DNA of 64,000 nucleotides from Pontibacterium sinense (GTDB lineage: Bacteria; Pseudomonadota; Gammaproteobacteria; Pseudomonadales; Balneatricaceae), in assembly GCF_015209595.1 (NCBI RefSeq), contig NZ_JADEYS010000004.1:124001-188000 (forward strand). The letters are read 5' to 3'. A program made the position numbers and the translations under genes. A model generated the notes under the pieces. The model was not told where the DNA came from. It searched no databases and saw only the letters and a program-made list of their open reading frames with translations. Shown here piece after piece: positions 1-9,230 of the stretch; within the stretch, counting starts at the first letter, position 1; each line of letters opens with the position of its first letter.

Positions 1-243
<243 letters not shown>

Positions 244-262
244 CCTGACGTTTTAAACTACT

Positions 263-294
263 CGGCCAGGCACCATTTCGGGGGTACCTGGCCG
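263..294 (+). other. Hairpin between lpdA and sucC
   Basis: The arms CGGCCAGGCACC and GGTACCTGGCCG form a 12-bp stem with one mismatch and an 8-nt loop, 20 bases after the lpdA stop. No T-run follows, so it is not a classic intrinsic terminator. It could be a processing or partial-termination signal that sets sucCD expression apart from the upstream cluster. That role is inferred. Confidence 0.5.
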
Positions 295-398
295 TTGTAT
301 GAAAGTTTGTCGTTGAAATCCCATCTGGGCTGCAACATCGTAACTCTCCATACGAGATTGCAGAAAAACACACTAGTGACAACACAACGGATTAGAGC

Positions 399-1565
399 AT
401 GAATCTTCACGAGTACCAGGGTAAACAACTGTTTGCCACATATGGTCTGCCGGTTTCTAAAGGAATCGCGGTAGATACTCCAGAAGCTGCAGCTGAAGCA
501 GCTACAAAAATTGGTGGCGATAAGTGGGTTGTTAAGACTCAGGTGCACGCTGGCGGCCGTGGTAAGGCTGGTGGTGTGAAACTGGTTGACTCCCCTGCTG
601 AAGCACAAGAGTTTGCAGCAAACTGGCTGGGCAAAAATCTGGTGACTTACCAGACGGATGCAAACGGCCAGCCTGTTGCTAAAATTCTGGTAGAAGATTG
701 CACCGATATCGCTAACGAGCTGTATCTGGGCGCAGTTGTAGACCGTTCTTCTCGTCGTATCATTTTCATGGCATCTACTGAAGGTGGTGTGGAAATTGAG
801 AAAGTAGCAGAAGAAACTCCAGAAAAAATCCTGAAAGCTGAAATCGATCCTCTGACTGGCGCACAGCCTTATCAGGGCCGTGAGCTGGCGTTCAAGCTGG
901 GTCTGGAAGGCGATCAGATCAAGCAGTTCGTTAAGATCTTCCTGGGTCTGGCACAGATGTTCCAGGAAAAAGATCTGGCGCTGCTGGAAATCAACCCGCT
1001 GGTTATTACTGACGAAGGCAACTTGCACTGTCTGGACGCTAAAGTAGCGATCGACGGCAATGCTGTATACCGTCACAAAGATCTGCAGGCTATGCACGAT
1101 CCATCTCAGGAAGACGAGCGCGAAGCGCACGCAGCTGAGTGGGATCTGAACTACGTTGCTCTGGATGGCACCATCGGTTGTATGGTTAACGGTGCAGGTC
1201 TGGCAATGGGTACTATGGACATCGTTGCTCTGCACGGTGGCTTCCCTGCTAACTTCCTGGACGTTGGCGGCGGCGCGACTAAAGAGCGTGTTACCGAAGC
1301 ATTCAAACTGATTCTGGCTGATGACAAGGTGAAAACCGTACTGGTTAACATCTTCGGCGGTATCGTTCGTTGTGACCTGATTGCAGAAGGCATCATCGGC
1401 GCAGTGAAAGAAGTGGGTGTAAACGTACCGGTTGTTGTACGTCTGGAAGGTAACAATGCTGACCTGGGCTCCAAGCTTCTGGCTGAGTCTGGTCTGGATA
1501 TCATCGCCGCAACTAGCTTGTCTGACGCAGCTCAGCAGGCAGTAAAAGCAGCGGAGGGTAAATAA
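399..1565 (+). CDS. sucC: Succinyl-CoA synthetase (ADP-forming) beta subunit
   Basis: With SucD this subunit makes succinate, CoA and ATP from succinyl-CoA in the TCA cycle (substrate-level phosphorylation, cytoplasm). The protein is 388 residues, the same length as the E. coli subunit. It starts with the typical [12 protein letters not shown], carries an ATP-grasp domain over about residues 1-240 ([22 protein letters not shown]), and a C-terminal CoA-ligase domain with [11 protein letters not shown] and VVRLEGNN. The ATG lies 155 bases after lpdA. The sucC stop and the sucD start are two bases apart, so the pair is translated from one message. Codon use is strongly biased, as expected of a highly expressed gene. 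Confidence 0.98.
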   Translation: MNLHEYQGKQLFATYGLPVSKGIAVDTPEAAAEAATKIGGDKWVVKTQVHAGGRGKAGGVKLVDSPAEAQEFAANWLGKNLVTYQTDANGQPVAKILVEDCTDIANELYLGAVVDRSSRRIIFMASTEGGVEIEKVAEETPEKILKAEIDPLTGAQPYQGRELAFKLGLEGDQIKQFVKIFLGLAQMFQEKDLALLEINPLVITDEGNLHCLDAKVAIDGNAVYRHKDLQAMHDPSQEDEREAHAAEWDLNYVALDGTIGCMVNGAGLAMGTMDIVALHGGFPANFLDVGGGATKERVTEAFKLILADDKVKTVLVNIFGGIVRCDLIAEGIIGAVKEVGVNVPVVVRLEGNNADLGSKLLAESGLDIIAATSLSDAAQQAVKAAEGK

Positions 1566-1567
1566 TC

Positions 1568-2440
<873 letters not shown>

Positions 2441-2465
2441 GTAATTACCTGTTAGCTATTCTAAG

Positions 2466-2492
2466 AAAAGGGCAGCTTCGGCTGCCCTTTTT
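2466..2492 (+). terminator. Rho-independent terminator of lpdA-sucCD cluster
   Basis: AAAAGGGCAGC, loop TTCG, GCTGCCCTTTTT: an 11-bp stem with a UUCG tetraloop and a T-run, just downstream of sucD. Confidence 0.92.
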
Positions 2493-2567
2493 GCGTTTTA
2501 GCCCCGGTGTAAGGTATCAGTCGATTTGGCCTTTGATATACTGGCGCTCCTATCTCAAAGGTGACTT

Positions 2568-3152
2568 ATGGTCGATCTCCCTCTATTTCCGCTGCCGGTT
2601 GTGCTGTTTCCAGGAACACGTTTACCGCTACAAATTTTTGAGCCCCGCTATCTAAGGATGGTAAAGGAGGCGATGAAAAATGAGAGTGGGTTCGTGATGG
2701 TCCAGTCGCTACCGGGTAAGACTAAATCAGAGCCAGGTCAGCCATTTTGTTCCGTCGGTTGTTACGGTGAGATTGCCGACTGGCACCCATTGCCGAATGA
2801 TCTGTTGGGTATTGAGCTGGATGGACTTCATAAAGTCATGATTCATACTCATCGCGCAGAGGCGGATGGTTTGCTGATTGGTCAGTGTGAATATCTTGCC
2901 GCTGATCAGCAGACAAATGTGGCAGAAAAACATCAGGCATTGGTGCAGTTGCTAAAGGATCTGCAAAAGCACCCTATGATCGAGATGATCGGGTTGGAAA
3001 TAGATTACCGTAATGCCACTGAGGTGGGTTATAAACTGGCTGAGTTTTTGCCGTTTAGTCCGGCAGAGAAGCAGTTATTGTTAGAAAGTGATGATGCTCT
3101 GTTACGCCTTGATGCAATCCAGTCATTGTTACAGCAGTTAGGTGGAAAATGA
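2568..3152 (+). CDS. LON peptidase substrate-binding domain protein
   Basis: A 194-residue protein made only of the N-terminal Lon substrate-binding (PUA-like) domain, with no ATPase or protease part. The start LPLFPLPVVLFPGTRLPLQIFEPRYL matches the family signature (PLFPL...LFPG...LPLxIFExRY). Such stand-alone proteins are common in proteobacteria. Their role is not well defined; binding of unfolded or damaged proteins is suspected. There is no signal peptide. Its stop overlaps the start of the downstream methyltransferase (ATGA), so the two are co-translated. The family is certain and the function is not known. Confidence 0.9.
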   Translation: MVDLPLFPLPVVLFPGTRLPLQIFEPRYLRMVKEAMKNESGFVMVQSLPGKTKSEPGQPFCSVGCYGEIADWHPLPNDLLGIELDGLHKVMIHTHRAEADGLLIGQCEYLAADQQTNVAEKHQALVQLLKDLQKHPMIEMIGLEIDYRNATEVGYKLAEFLPFSPAEKQLLLESDDALLRLDAIQSLLQQLGGK

Positions 3153-4153
3153 GCGATCTAAAACAACTATTGGCGACAGCACTGGATAATCGCAGTGAAC
3201 TGTTATCATCTCTGCACAATGAAAATACGGATTGTTATCGTCTGTTTCATGGCACGAACGAAGGTATGTCCGGCCTGACGGTGGACCGATATGGTCCTCA
3301 GTTGCTGATCCAGAGCTTCCATGAGCCGGTATCCGATGCGAATTTGGTAGAGATTGAGCAGCAATGTACTTCGATCTTTTCACCAGAAGAAGTGGTCTAT
3401 AACGACCGTAGTGCGAAGAACTCCCGACGTAGCGATGACAGCCGACTGTTGCGATCTGAATACGTAGGGCAAGAGTTGGGCGTCAATTACCGCGTACGTG
3501 GGAAACATGAGGGACAAGATCCTCTGCTGTTCCTTGATATGCGGGCAGGGCGACGCAAGATATTGGAGCTGGCAGAAGGTAAATCGGTACTTAACCTCTT
3601 TTCCTACACCTGTGGTGTGGGTGTCTGTGCTGCAAAGGCGGGCGCAACAGCAGTGGTTAATGTGGATTTCTCAACACGCAATCTGGATGTCGGTCGGGAA
3701 AATGCCGAGTTGAATGGCATCGATGATGCTCGGATTGAGTTTGTGCAAAGTGACTTTTTTACTGCTGCGAAGCAATACGCGGGTATCCCCGTCAAACAGC
3801 GTGTACGTCGAGGTCAGAAGCCGCGCCCGTTTCCTCGTATTGATGAACGGCAGTTTGATCTGGTCTTTCTGGACCCTCCGCGTTGGGCGAAAAGTCATTT
3901 TGGCACGGTGGACCTGATCCGCGACTACCCCAGTGTTCTGAAACCCTCTCTGTTAGCGACCCAAGAGGGCGGCACACTGATCTGTACCAATAATGTGGCT
4001 AAGGTTGACCTTGATGAGTGGCTTGCTGTCGTGCGGCGCTGCGCGGATAAGGCGGGTCGTCCTGTTCGGGACTATGAAGTTATTACGCCAGAGGTGGACT
4101 TCCCGTCACCTGATGGCCAGTTCCCGTTAAAGATTGTTGTATTGAAGGTGTGA
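3149..4153 (+). CDS. Class I SAM-dependent methyltransferase, RlmI/RlmK-like
   Basis: A 334-residue protein of the RlmI/RlmK-type rRNA cytosine methyltransferase superfamily. The N-terminal part has the PUA-associated stretch GLTVDRYGPQLLIQSF (about residues 40-55). FLDMRAGRRKIL (about 128-139) precedes motif I VLNLFSYTCGVGVCAAKAGA, then the acidic VNVD, and the catalytic-region motif FDLVFLDPPRWAKS near residue 243. DPPxWAKS is typical of this group. It is shorter than RlmI (396 residues) and has an insert of basic residues before the DPP motif, so I do not assign a specific rRNA site. The start overlaps the upstream Lon-N gene. A nucleic-acid substrate is inferred from the family. Confidence 0.85.
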   Translation: MSDLKQLLATALDNRSELLSSLHNENTDCYRLFHGTNEGMSGLTVDRYGPQLLIQSFHEPVSDANLVEIEQQCTSIFSPEEVVYNDRSAKNSRRSDDSRLLRSEYVGQELGVNYRVRGKHEGQDPLLFLDMRAGRRKILELAEGKSVLNLFSYTCGVGVCAAKAGATAVVNVDFSTRNLDVGRENAELNGIDDARIEFVQSDFFTAAKQYAGIPVKQRVRRGQKPRPFPRIDERQFDLVFLDPPRWAKSHFGTVDLIRDYPSVLKPSLLATQEGGTLICTNNVAKVDLDEWLAVVRRCADKAGRPVRDYEVITPEVDFPSPDGQFPLKIVVLKV

Positions 4154-4167
4154 GGGATGGCAGCTCT

Positions 4168-4479
4168 TTATGGCTGCCACTTATACTGCCGCAACGATAC
4201 TTTTCCTCGGATGAAAACAACTCCATCCGCTTCGAGTAAAGATCTCTGACGTTGATAAGGTGGGCTGTCTTTGGGAAACGAAATCTCACCTTTGGCATTG
4301 ATAACCCGAAACCACGGCAATTGAGTATCTTTTGGTAGTTGGCTCAATGTACGTCCGACCGCTCGGGCCATACTTGGTAATCCGGCGAGTTCAGCGACCT
4401 GCCCGTACGTGGCGACAGAGCCTGACGGTATCAGGCTAATGATCTGCCAGAACTTCTCCTGATAGCTCGGTTCGTTCAT
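4168..4479 (-). CDS. Alkyltransferase-like protein (ATL), MGMT family
   Basis: A 103-residue protein with the fold of the C-terminal domain of O6-alkylguanine-DNA alkyltransferase. It has SVATYGQVAELAGLP (winged helix, recognition helix) and ARAVGRTL (arginine finger region). The active-site PCHRV of true alkyltransferases reads PWFRV here, so the acceptor cysteine is replaced by tryptophan. That is the hallmark of ATL proteins, which bind O6-alkylguanine lesions, flip the base and hand them to nucleotide excision repair without removing the alkyl group. It converges with the methyltransferase gene (14-bp gap). The family is certain and the repair role is known from relatives. Confidence 0.9.
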   Translation of the reverse strand: MNEPSYQEKFWQIISLIPSGSVATYGQVAELAGLPSMARAVGRTLSQLPKDTQLPWFRVINAKGEISFPKDSPPYQRQRSLLEADGVVFIRGKVSLRQYKWQP

Positions 4480-4656
4480 TTGAATTTCTCGTCGCTGACA
4501 TTTTTTATCGCTCTAATCTAACATAATCCCCGTCTGGCGGAGTGATTAGTCGTATTGGAGTCTGTGTATTGTCTCAATTCACGGAAAAGCTGTGGGGTGA
4601 AAATACCTGATTAAAATGGTAGGGTAATGGTCAAATCGAACACTGGGATGTACTTG

Positions 4657-6123
4657 ATGTCTGAGACCTTCGCCACACTGGAATCGCTCAATTTTGATAA
4701 CAGCTATGCGCGTTTACCGGAGCATTTCTATCACAAGGTATTGCCGGAAGCGTTGCCGGGTTCCCATCTGATCAGCTTTAATCCAGAAGTGGCTGTCCTG
4801 CTGGATCTGAACCCCTGTGCGATCAACCCTTCGGAACTGGCCCATTATTTTGGTGGTCATGCGCCGTTGCCGGGCAGTGATGCACTTGCGATGAAATACA
4901 CAGGGCATCAGTTCGGCTATTACAACCCGGATCTTGGGGACGGGCGTGGTTTATTGCTGGGTGAAGTGGTCAACAAGCAGGGGCAGCGCTGGGACCTACA
5001 TCTGAAAGGCGCGGGTAAAACCCGCTATTCGCGCTTCGGCGATGGCCGTGCTGTTTTACGCTCCAGTATTCGTGAATACCTGGTAGGCGAAGCGATGCAG
5101 GGCCTCGGTATTCCTACGACTCGTGCCTTGTGTCTGATTGGTAGTGAGCAACAGGTGATGCGCGAAGGGATGGAGTCTTGTGCGGCGGTGCTGCGTGTCA
5201 CGCCGTGTCATATCCGCTTTGGTCACTTCGAGTATTTCTATTACAGCAAGCAGCATGAAGACCTAAAGCGTTTGGCTGATTACAGCATCGAGCGTTATTA
5301 CCCTGATGCCAAAGACGCAGAAAACCCTTATCTGGCAATGTATCAGCAGATCGCTGAACGTACGGCCTACATGGTGGCAATGTGGCAGGCGTATGGGTTT
5401 GTGCACGGCGTACTGAATACCGACAATATGTCTATTTTGGGTGAGACCTTTGATTACGGCCCTTACACCTTTATGGATGAGTATCGTCCCGACTTTGTCA
5501 GCAATCACAGTGATGAAACTGGTCGCTATGCCTTCAAGCAACAGCCGGATATTGTGCAGTGGAACCTGACAGCATTGGCAGAGGCGTTTCTACCCATGGT
5601 GGGGGAGGATGATCTGAAAGCGGTGTTACGTGAATATTCCCACCAGTTTGTAGCCTACCGAAATCAGCGCCTTTCAGCCCGCTTGGGGTTAGTCACCTCT
5701 CAAGCAGATGATGCGGGTTTGATAGAATCGTTGTTGAGCCTGTTTGCGGCACAGCGCGTTGATTTCAATCGTTTCTTCCGCACGTTGTGTGATTATCAGG
5801 GTGATCGTGAGCAGTTATATCCGTTCTTCTTTCACCGCGAAGCGGTTGATACCTGGATGGATCAATTCGATGTGCGTTTGGCTGATGAGGCGGCCAGTTT
5901 TCCGATCCGGCGTCAGCAAATGCGTTCGGTGAACCCAAAATATATGCTGCGAAACTATATGGCAGAGGAAGCGATTCGCGAAGCCAATACGGGTAACTAC
6001 GTTCCGGTTAATCAGTTGCTTGCGTTGTTGCGCCATCCGGGTGATGAACATCCTGATATGGAGCGATATTCCGCCGCACCGCCGGATTGGGCGGGCGGGA
6101 TCAGTTTGACCTGCTCTTCATAA
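4657..6123 (+). CDS. selO: Protein adenylyltransferase SelO
   Basis: SelO (YdiU family) is a pseudokinase-fold enzyme that transfers AMP from ATP to Ser, Thr or Tyr of proteins and responds to oxidative stress. The protein is 488 residues from the start chosen here, close to E. coli SelO (478). It has the nucleotide-binding signature GAGKTRYSRFGDGRAVLRSS, the SIREYLVGEAM helix, and the catalytic HGVLNTDNMS followed by DYGP (the DFG equivalent). It ends in Cys-Ser-Ser: the antepenultimate residue is selenocysteine in animal SelO and cysteine (TGC) here. Starts at 4627 and 4648 are possible; 4657 has GGGA nine bases upstream and gives the usual N-terminus. A bidirectional terminator follows. 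Confidence 0.93.
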   Translation: MSETFATLESLNFDNSYARLPEHFYHKVLPEALPGSHLISFNPEVAVLLDLNPCAINPSELAHYFGGHAPLPGSDALAMKYTGHQFGYYNPDLGDGRGLLLGEVVNKQGQRWDLHLKGAGKTRYSRFGDGRAVLRSSIREYLVGEAMQGLGIPTTRALCLIGSEQQVMREGMESCAAVLRVTPCHIRFGHFEYFYYSKQHEDLKRLADYSIERYYPDAKDAENPYLAMYQQIAERTAYMVAMWQAYGFVHGVLNTDNMSILGETFDYGPYTFMDEYRPDFVSNHSDETGRYAFKQQPDIVQWNLTALAEAFLPMVGEDDLKAVLREYSHQFVAYRNQRLSARLGLVTSQADDAGLIESLLSLFAAQRVDFNRFFRTLCDYQGDREQLYPFFFHREAVDTWMDQFDVRLADEAASFPIRRQQMRSVNPKYMLRNYMAEEAIREANTGNYVPVNQLLALLRHPGDEHPDMERYSAAPPDWAGGISLTCSS

Positions 6124-6144
6124 AAGAGCGTCTGACACAGATAC

Positions 6145-6180
6145 AAAAACGCCAGCGGTCCATATGACGCTGGCGTTTTT
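6145..6180 (+). terminator. Bidirectional terminator, selO / DinB-like gene
   Basis: AAAAACGCCAGCG and CGCTGGCGTTTTT pair over 13 bp with a 10-nt loop. The T-run on one side and A-run on the other let it serve both converging genes. Confidence 0.9.
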
Positions 6181-6199
6181 CGTTGAGGCCGTTTAAGCG

Positions 6200-6736
6200 T
6201 TAGTGTGCGTCCGGGATCAGGGTCAGCAGATCGGTGATGCCAACATCCACATCCTGCTGGGACAGCAGTGTGGTGAGTTGTCCGCGGTGGTGAGTCTGGT
6301 GATTGAACAGGTGTTGCACTAGAAAACCAAAGCGTTTGCAGGATTGCACACCGGCCATATTGCTGTAGCTCAGGTTATGGTCAAGATCAGCCTCGCTCAT
6401 CTCATCACACCATTCACTGATAATGATATCCAACCCCTGACGTTCAACGGAAAAGGTTTCAAGGTCATCATACAGCCGTGCATCCAGGGCGTCCGGCTTT
6501 TGCATGGTTTCCAGAGGATGCAGGGAGTGGAAGCCAGTTGGATGGGTACTAAAGCGCTTGAGCCAGATAATATCGCCAACCAACAAGTGGTTAAGTGTTC
6601 CCATGATCGAGCCGAAAAATGCCCCTTGATCTTGCATCAATGCAGATTCAGGCAGGGAGAGTGCGGCTTCGGTAAGTGTATCGTTCATCCACTGGTTATA
6701 GCGGGCCATTAAGCGGAAATTCTGTAACTCGCTCAT
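6200..6736 (-). CDS. DinB family protein
   Basis: A 178-residue four-helix-bundle protein of the DinB/YfiT-like superfamily. The likely metal-binding histidines are in NHLLVGD (about residue 50) and in LFNHQTHHRGQL (about residues 131-142), the canonical three-His arrangement. The closing motif HHRGQLTTLL is typical of the DUF1569/DinB group seen in marine gammaproteobacteria. Members include thiol-dependent enzymes using bacillithiol or mycothiol, but the substrate here is unknown. The start at 6736 is chosen over 6760 because AGGA lies eight bases before it. It converges on selO and shares its terminator. Confidence 0.88.
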   Translation of the reverse strand: MSELQNFRLMARYNQWMNDTLTEAALSLPESALMQDQGAFFGSIMGTLNHLLVGDIIWLKRFSTHPTGFHSLHPLETMQKPDALDARLYDDLETFSVERQGLDIIISEWCDEMSEADLDHNLSYSNMAGVQSCKRFGFLVQHLFNHQTHHRGQLTTLLSQQDVDVGITDLLTLIPDAH

Positions 6737-6895
6737 CGGCGTGTCCTCATGAAATGTCACTAAAAATAGTCAGCAAAGGGTCAGAAAAAACGTTTCTAAA
6801 ACAAGGAGCACACTCAGTCTAGTACAGCTGGAGACGCGGTGAAGATCCTATACAAGACTGAGATGATCCGGATCAAGATCCGGTCTGGCACCGTA

Positions 6896-7213
6896 TCAAA
6901 TGCGGTGAGGGTCGAGATGAATATCAGTGACTTTATGCCCCAGCATGACGACCTGGCCTTTATAGCGGTCGTCGCCGGTTGCCGTAAACTCAAACACATA
7001 AGATCGCCAGAAGTGCAGGCGACCGTCGTTGCCCCGCTTCAACCAAAGCGCGCGTAACCCAATACTGCCGTCCAGCAGCTGAAGGTCCATCTCTTTACAG
7101 TGGCGTACCGTGTGTTTGAAGGCGATCTCTTTAACTTTCTGGGCCTTCCACCAGTGAAGACACAAGAAGCTGATGAGTGCCAGCCAGAAGAGATCTTGCA
7201 GATCGATATACAT
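6896..7213 (-). CDS. DUF3301 domain-containing small membrane protein
   Basis: A 105-residue protein with one N-terminal membrane segment (about residues 5-22, LFWLALISFLCLHWW) and a cytoplasmic part rich in charged residues. WLKRGNDGRLHFWRSYVFEFTATGDDRYKGQVVMLG matches the conserved core of DUF3301, a family found in gammaproteobacteria with no known function. It stands alone on the minus strand between the DinB-like gene and tlyA. I assign no function. Confidence 0.85.
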   Translation of the reverse strand: MYIDLQDLFWLALISFLCLHWWKAQKVKEIAFKHTVRHCKEMDLQLLDGSIGLRALWLKRGNDGRLHFWRSYVFEFTATGDDRYKGQVVMLGHKVTDIHLDPHRI

Positions 7214-7409
7214 AATGGGTTAGTCCAGCAACCTTTATCCGTTTACCTTATAGAGACTCTTCACATGCTTCAACACAGATAAAAATGCTGAAATAAGTGA
7301 CTCGTCAAAAGTCAGTGTTGTTAACTCTATCTGGGTTCTTAAGTGAGCTATATCTAGTAGCTAAGGGTCGAATCCACTATCCCGTGTATTGAAACGGAAA
7401 TTAGCCGTT

Positions 7410-8177
7410 TCAACAGAATTCCGGTTTTTGCGCAATGATCAGAAACTCCCGGTTTCCGTCGCCGCCTTTAATCGGACTTTCAAAGTAGTCCCGCACCTCC
7501 AGACCCAGCTCTGCACAGTGAGATTTGATGGTGCTTTCCACTTTGGGGTAGAGCGATGGATCACGTACGATCCCACCTCGACCAATGCCCGCTTTACCGA
7601 CCTCAAACTGAGGTTTTACCAGCGAGATCAGGTAACCGCCCGGACGCAACAAAGGCGCTAGTGAAGGCAGTATTTTTGTCTGGGAAATAAAAGAGACATC
7701 CATCACCGCCAAATCAAAGCCGTCGGCGTGACTGTGTTTCAAGAGCATCTCTGCGGGTAGATCGCGACCATTGACGCCTTCAAAGCACAGCACACGTTCG
7801 TCCTGCCGCAAACGCTCAGCAAGCTGATCATGGCCGACTTCGATACCGACGACTTTTTGAATGCCGGACTGCACCAGACAGTCGCTAAAGCCGCCGGTTG
7901 ATTGGCCAATATCAATTGCGATGAGTCCGGTAACGTCCAACTGTGATCGTTGCAGGGCACCCAACAGTTTAAGTGCACCACGAGACACAAAACGGTCGGC
8001 TTCATCGGTTTCCACCTGAAACTCTGTCTCCGGGTCCAGTTTAAGGCCGGGTTTGCTGATCACCTGCCAGCCTGCGCCTGAGCGAATAGAAACCTTGCCG
8101 CCTTTTAATAAACGCTGGGCGTGGGTACGGGATTGGGCGAGACCTTGTTCGGTCAGAAGAATATCAGCACGTTGCAT
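7410..8177 (-). CDS. tlyA: TlyA-family rRNA methyltransferase / hemolysin-like
   Basis: A 255-residue protein with an N-terminal S4 RNA-binding domain (residues about 2-62; RADILLTEQGLAQSRTHAQRLL) and a C-terminal FtsJ-like methyltransferase domain. The domain shows FVSRGALKLLGAL, motif I AIDIGQSTGGFSDCL, LAVMDVSFISQTKI, and the late LVKPQFEVG. These are the TlyA hallmarks, with the K-D-K-E catalytic set in SRGALKL, MDVSF, LVKPQFE and EGG-type positions. Mycobacterial TlyA 2'-O-methylates 16S and 23S rRNA cytidines. Many gammaproteobacterial homologues have not been tested, so the rRNA substrate is inferred. Confidence 0.9.
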   Translation of the reverse strand: MQRADILLTEQGLAQSRTHAQRLLKGGKVSIRSGAGWQVISKPGLKLDPETEFQVETDEADRFVSRGALKLLGALQRSQLDVTGLIAIDIGQSTGGFSDCLVQSGIQKVVGIEVGHDQLAERLRQDERVLCFEGVNGRDLPAEMLLKHSHADGFDLAVMDVSFISQTKILPSLAPLLRPGGYLISLVKPQFEVGKAGIGRGGIVRDPSLYPKVESTIKSHCAELGLEVRDYFESPIKGGDGNREFLIIAQKPEFC

Positions 8178-8227
8178 GTTACAGGTCCGGTATTAAAAGC
8201 GGCGGCCATTATAAACGCCACGCGCTA

Positions 8228-8891
8228 TTAAGGCGATGTGATCAGTTGTTGCTGAAGAAGCTGAGTAAAGCCTTCGGGATCCGCAAACCAGGACTCGAGA
8301 GGAAGGCGAACGAGACTGCCATCACGTTCCAGCAACAAACAGGGAACCCCCTGACTCAGGGCCTGATTCTGTAAGCTGATTGCTTCCCGTTGATCGCAGC
8401 TTGGCTGCGTCGGCTATCGAAGGGCTGTAGGAAAATGCATTGTGGAAATCGATCGCTTTAATACCCACCAGGGTTGCGGCTTCGGTGAGTACCGAGCTGT
8501 CCGTGATAATTTTACCTTCATCAAAGCGTAAGCGCTGCAGTTGGCAAAAGAAGGCATATTCCTGACCCGGTTTGAGGGCTTTAATCACTTGAAGCGCGAC
8601 CGCTGTGGGCCAGGAATCAAAGATTAGGTCAGGTTGATAAAGCAGGTTGTTCCGGTAAGTATCAGAAAATTGCTGGCCAGATAGTGCAGTAATACGTTGA
8701 TCTGCTTCCGTCACATAATCTGAAAAGCTTCGACTCATCCAGCGCACCATGTCCCCAGTAAACAATGCCCGGTGCAGGAGCTCAAAGGGAATCCCTAAGT
8801 CTGTTGCGGTTTTGCTAGCGGCCGCCATTATCGGTGCCGAGGCCCAGCACCAACCGCAAAGAGGATCGGTAATGTAGATAAGTTTTGTCAT
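8228..8891 (-). pseudogene. DsbA-family thioredoxin-fold protein, frameshifted
   Basis: The uninterrupted frame (8322-8891, 189 residues) starts MTKLIYITDPLCGWCWASAP, a DsbA-family thioredoxin fold with a CGWC redox motif near the N-terminus and no signal peptide, so it is cytoplasmic (FrnE/DsbA-like group). After about residue 157 the sequence becomes low-quality (LRSTGSNQLTESG). In the +1 frame the expected C-terminus continues: REAISLQNQALSQGVPCLLL, then ERDGSLVRLPLESW, to a stop at 8228-8230. This includes the cis-Pro region (GVPCLLL). One extra base (or two missing) therefore breaks a gene of about 220 codons. The break lies by a small perfect palindrome, CGCAGC-CAA-GCTGCG (8394-8408). 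It may be a real mutation or a sequencing error. Confidence 0.8.
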
Positions 8892-8941
8892 GAAGATGTT
8901 CCCTGTCCTGAAGAGGACATTCTACCAAGCCAGCGTCGGTA

Positions 8942-8972
8942 GAAAAAAGAAAGCCGCCTTGGGGTAGGCGGC
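8942..8972 (-). terminator. Minus-strand intrinsic terminator
   Basis: Read on the minus strand: GCCGCCT, loop ACCCCA, AGGCGGC, then TTTCTTTTTTC. It lies upstream of the DsbA-family gene and about 210 bases beyond the stronger terminator of the AGCS gene. It must therefore stop either read-through or a separate short transcript. Confidence 0.75.
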
Positions 8973-9180
8973 GAAGTAGGGTTGTCTAGAGAACTCTGAG
9001 TCTGATCTTCGTGTACACGCATGAACTGAATCGAAGATCACAAGCACACAACTGGGCGATTGAGGGTCACCGGTGTTGTTGAGTTCATAATATTGGGTTG
9101 ATATGAATTGAAACTGAAAATAGTCACAAATCTGTTCATTTTCGGTGGGAAAGTAGGATGCTTATTAAACTCAGACCAAC
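8973..9180 (-). other. Gene-free stretch between two minus-strand terminators, possible small RNA
   Basis: No protein gene is seen in this part of the 339-base gap 8892-9230. It contains an 8-bp inverted repeat (GATCTTCG at 9004-9011 and CGAAGATC at 9032-9039) and a GTGTACAC palindrome (9011-9018). Because a full terminator stands at each end on the same strand, a short untranslated transcript ending at 8942 is possible. No convincing promoter was found, so this stays a suggestion. Confidence 0.25.
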
Positions 9181-9206
9181 AAAAAGGGGCCCGAAGGCCC
9201 CTTTTT
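9181..9206 (-). terminator. Terminator of the AGCS symporter gene
   Basis: Read on the minus strand: AAAAAGGGGCC, loop TTC, GGGCCCCTTTTT, 25 bases after the symporter stop. It is a strong GC stem with a T-run and works on both strands. Confidence 0.92.
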
Positions 9207-9230
9207 GCAGAACAGTGATTAGATCAGCTG

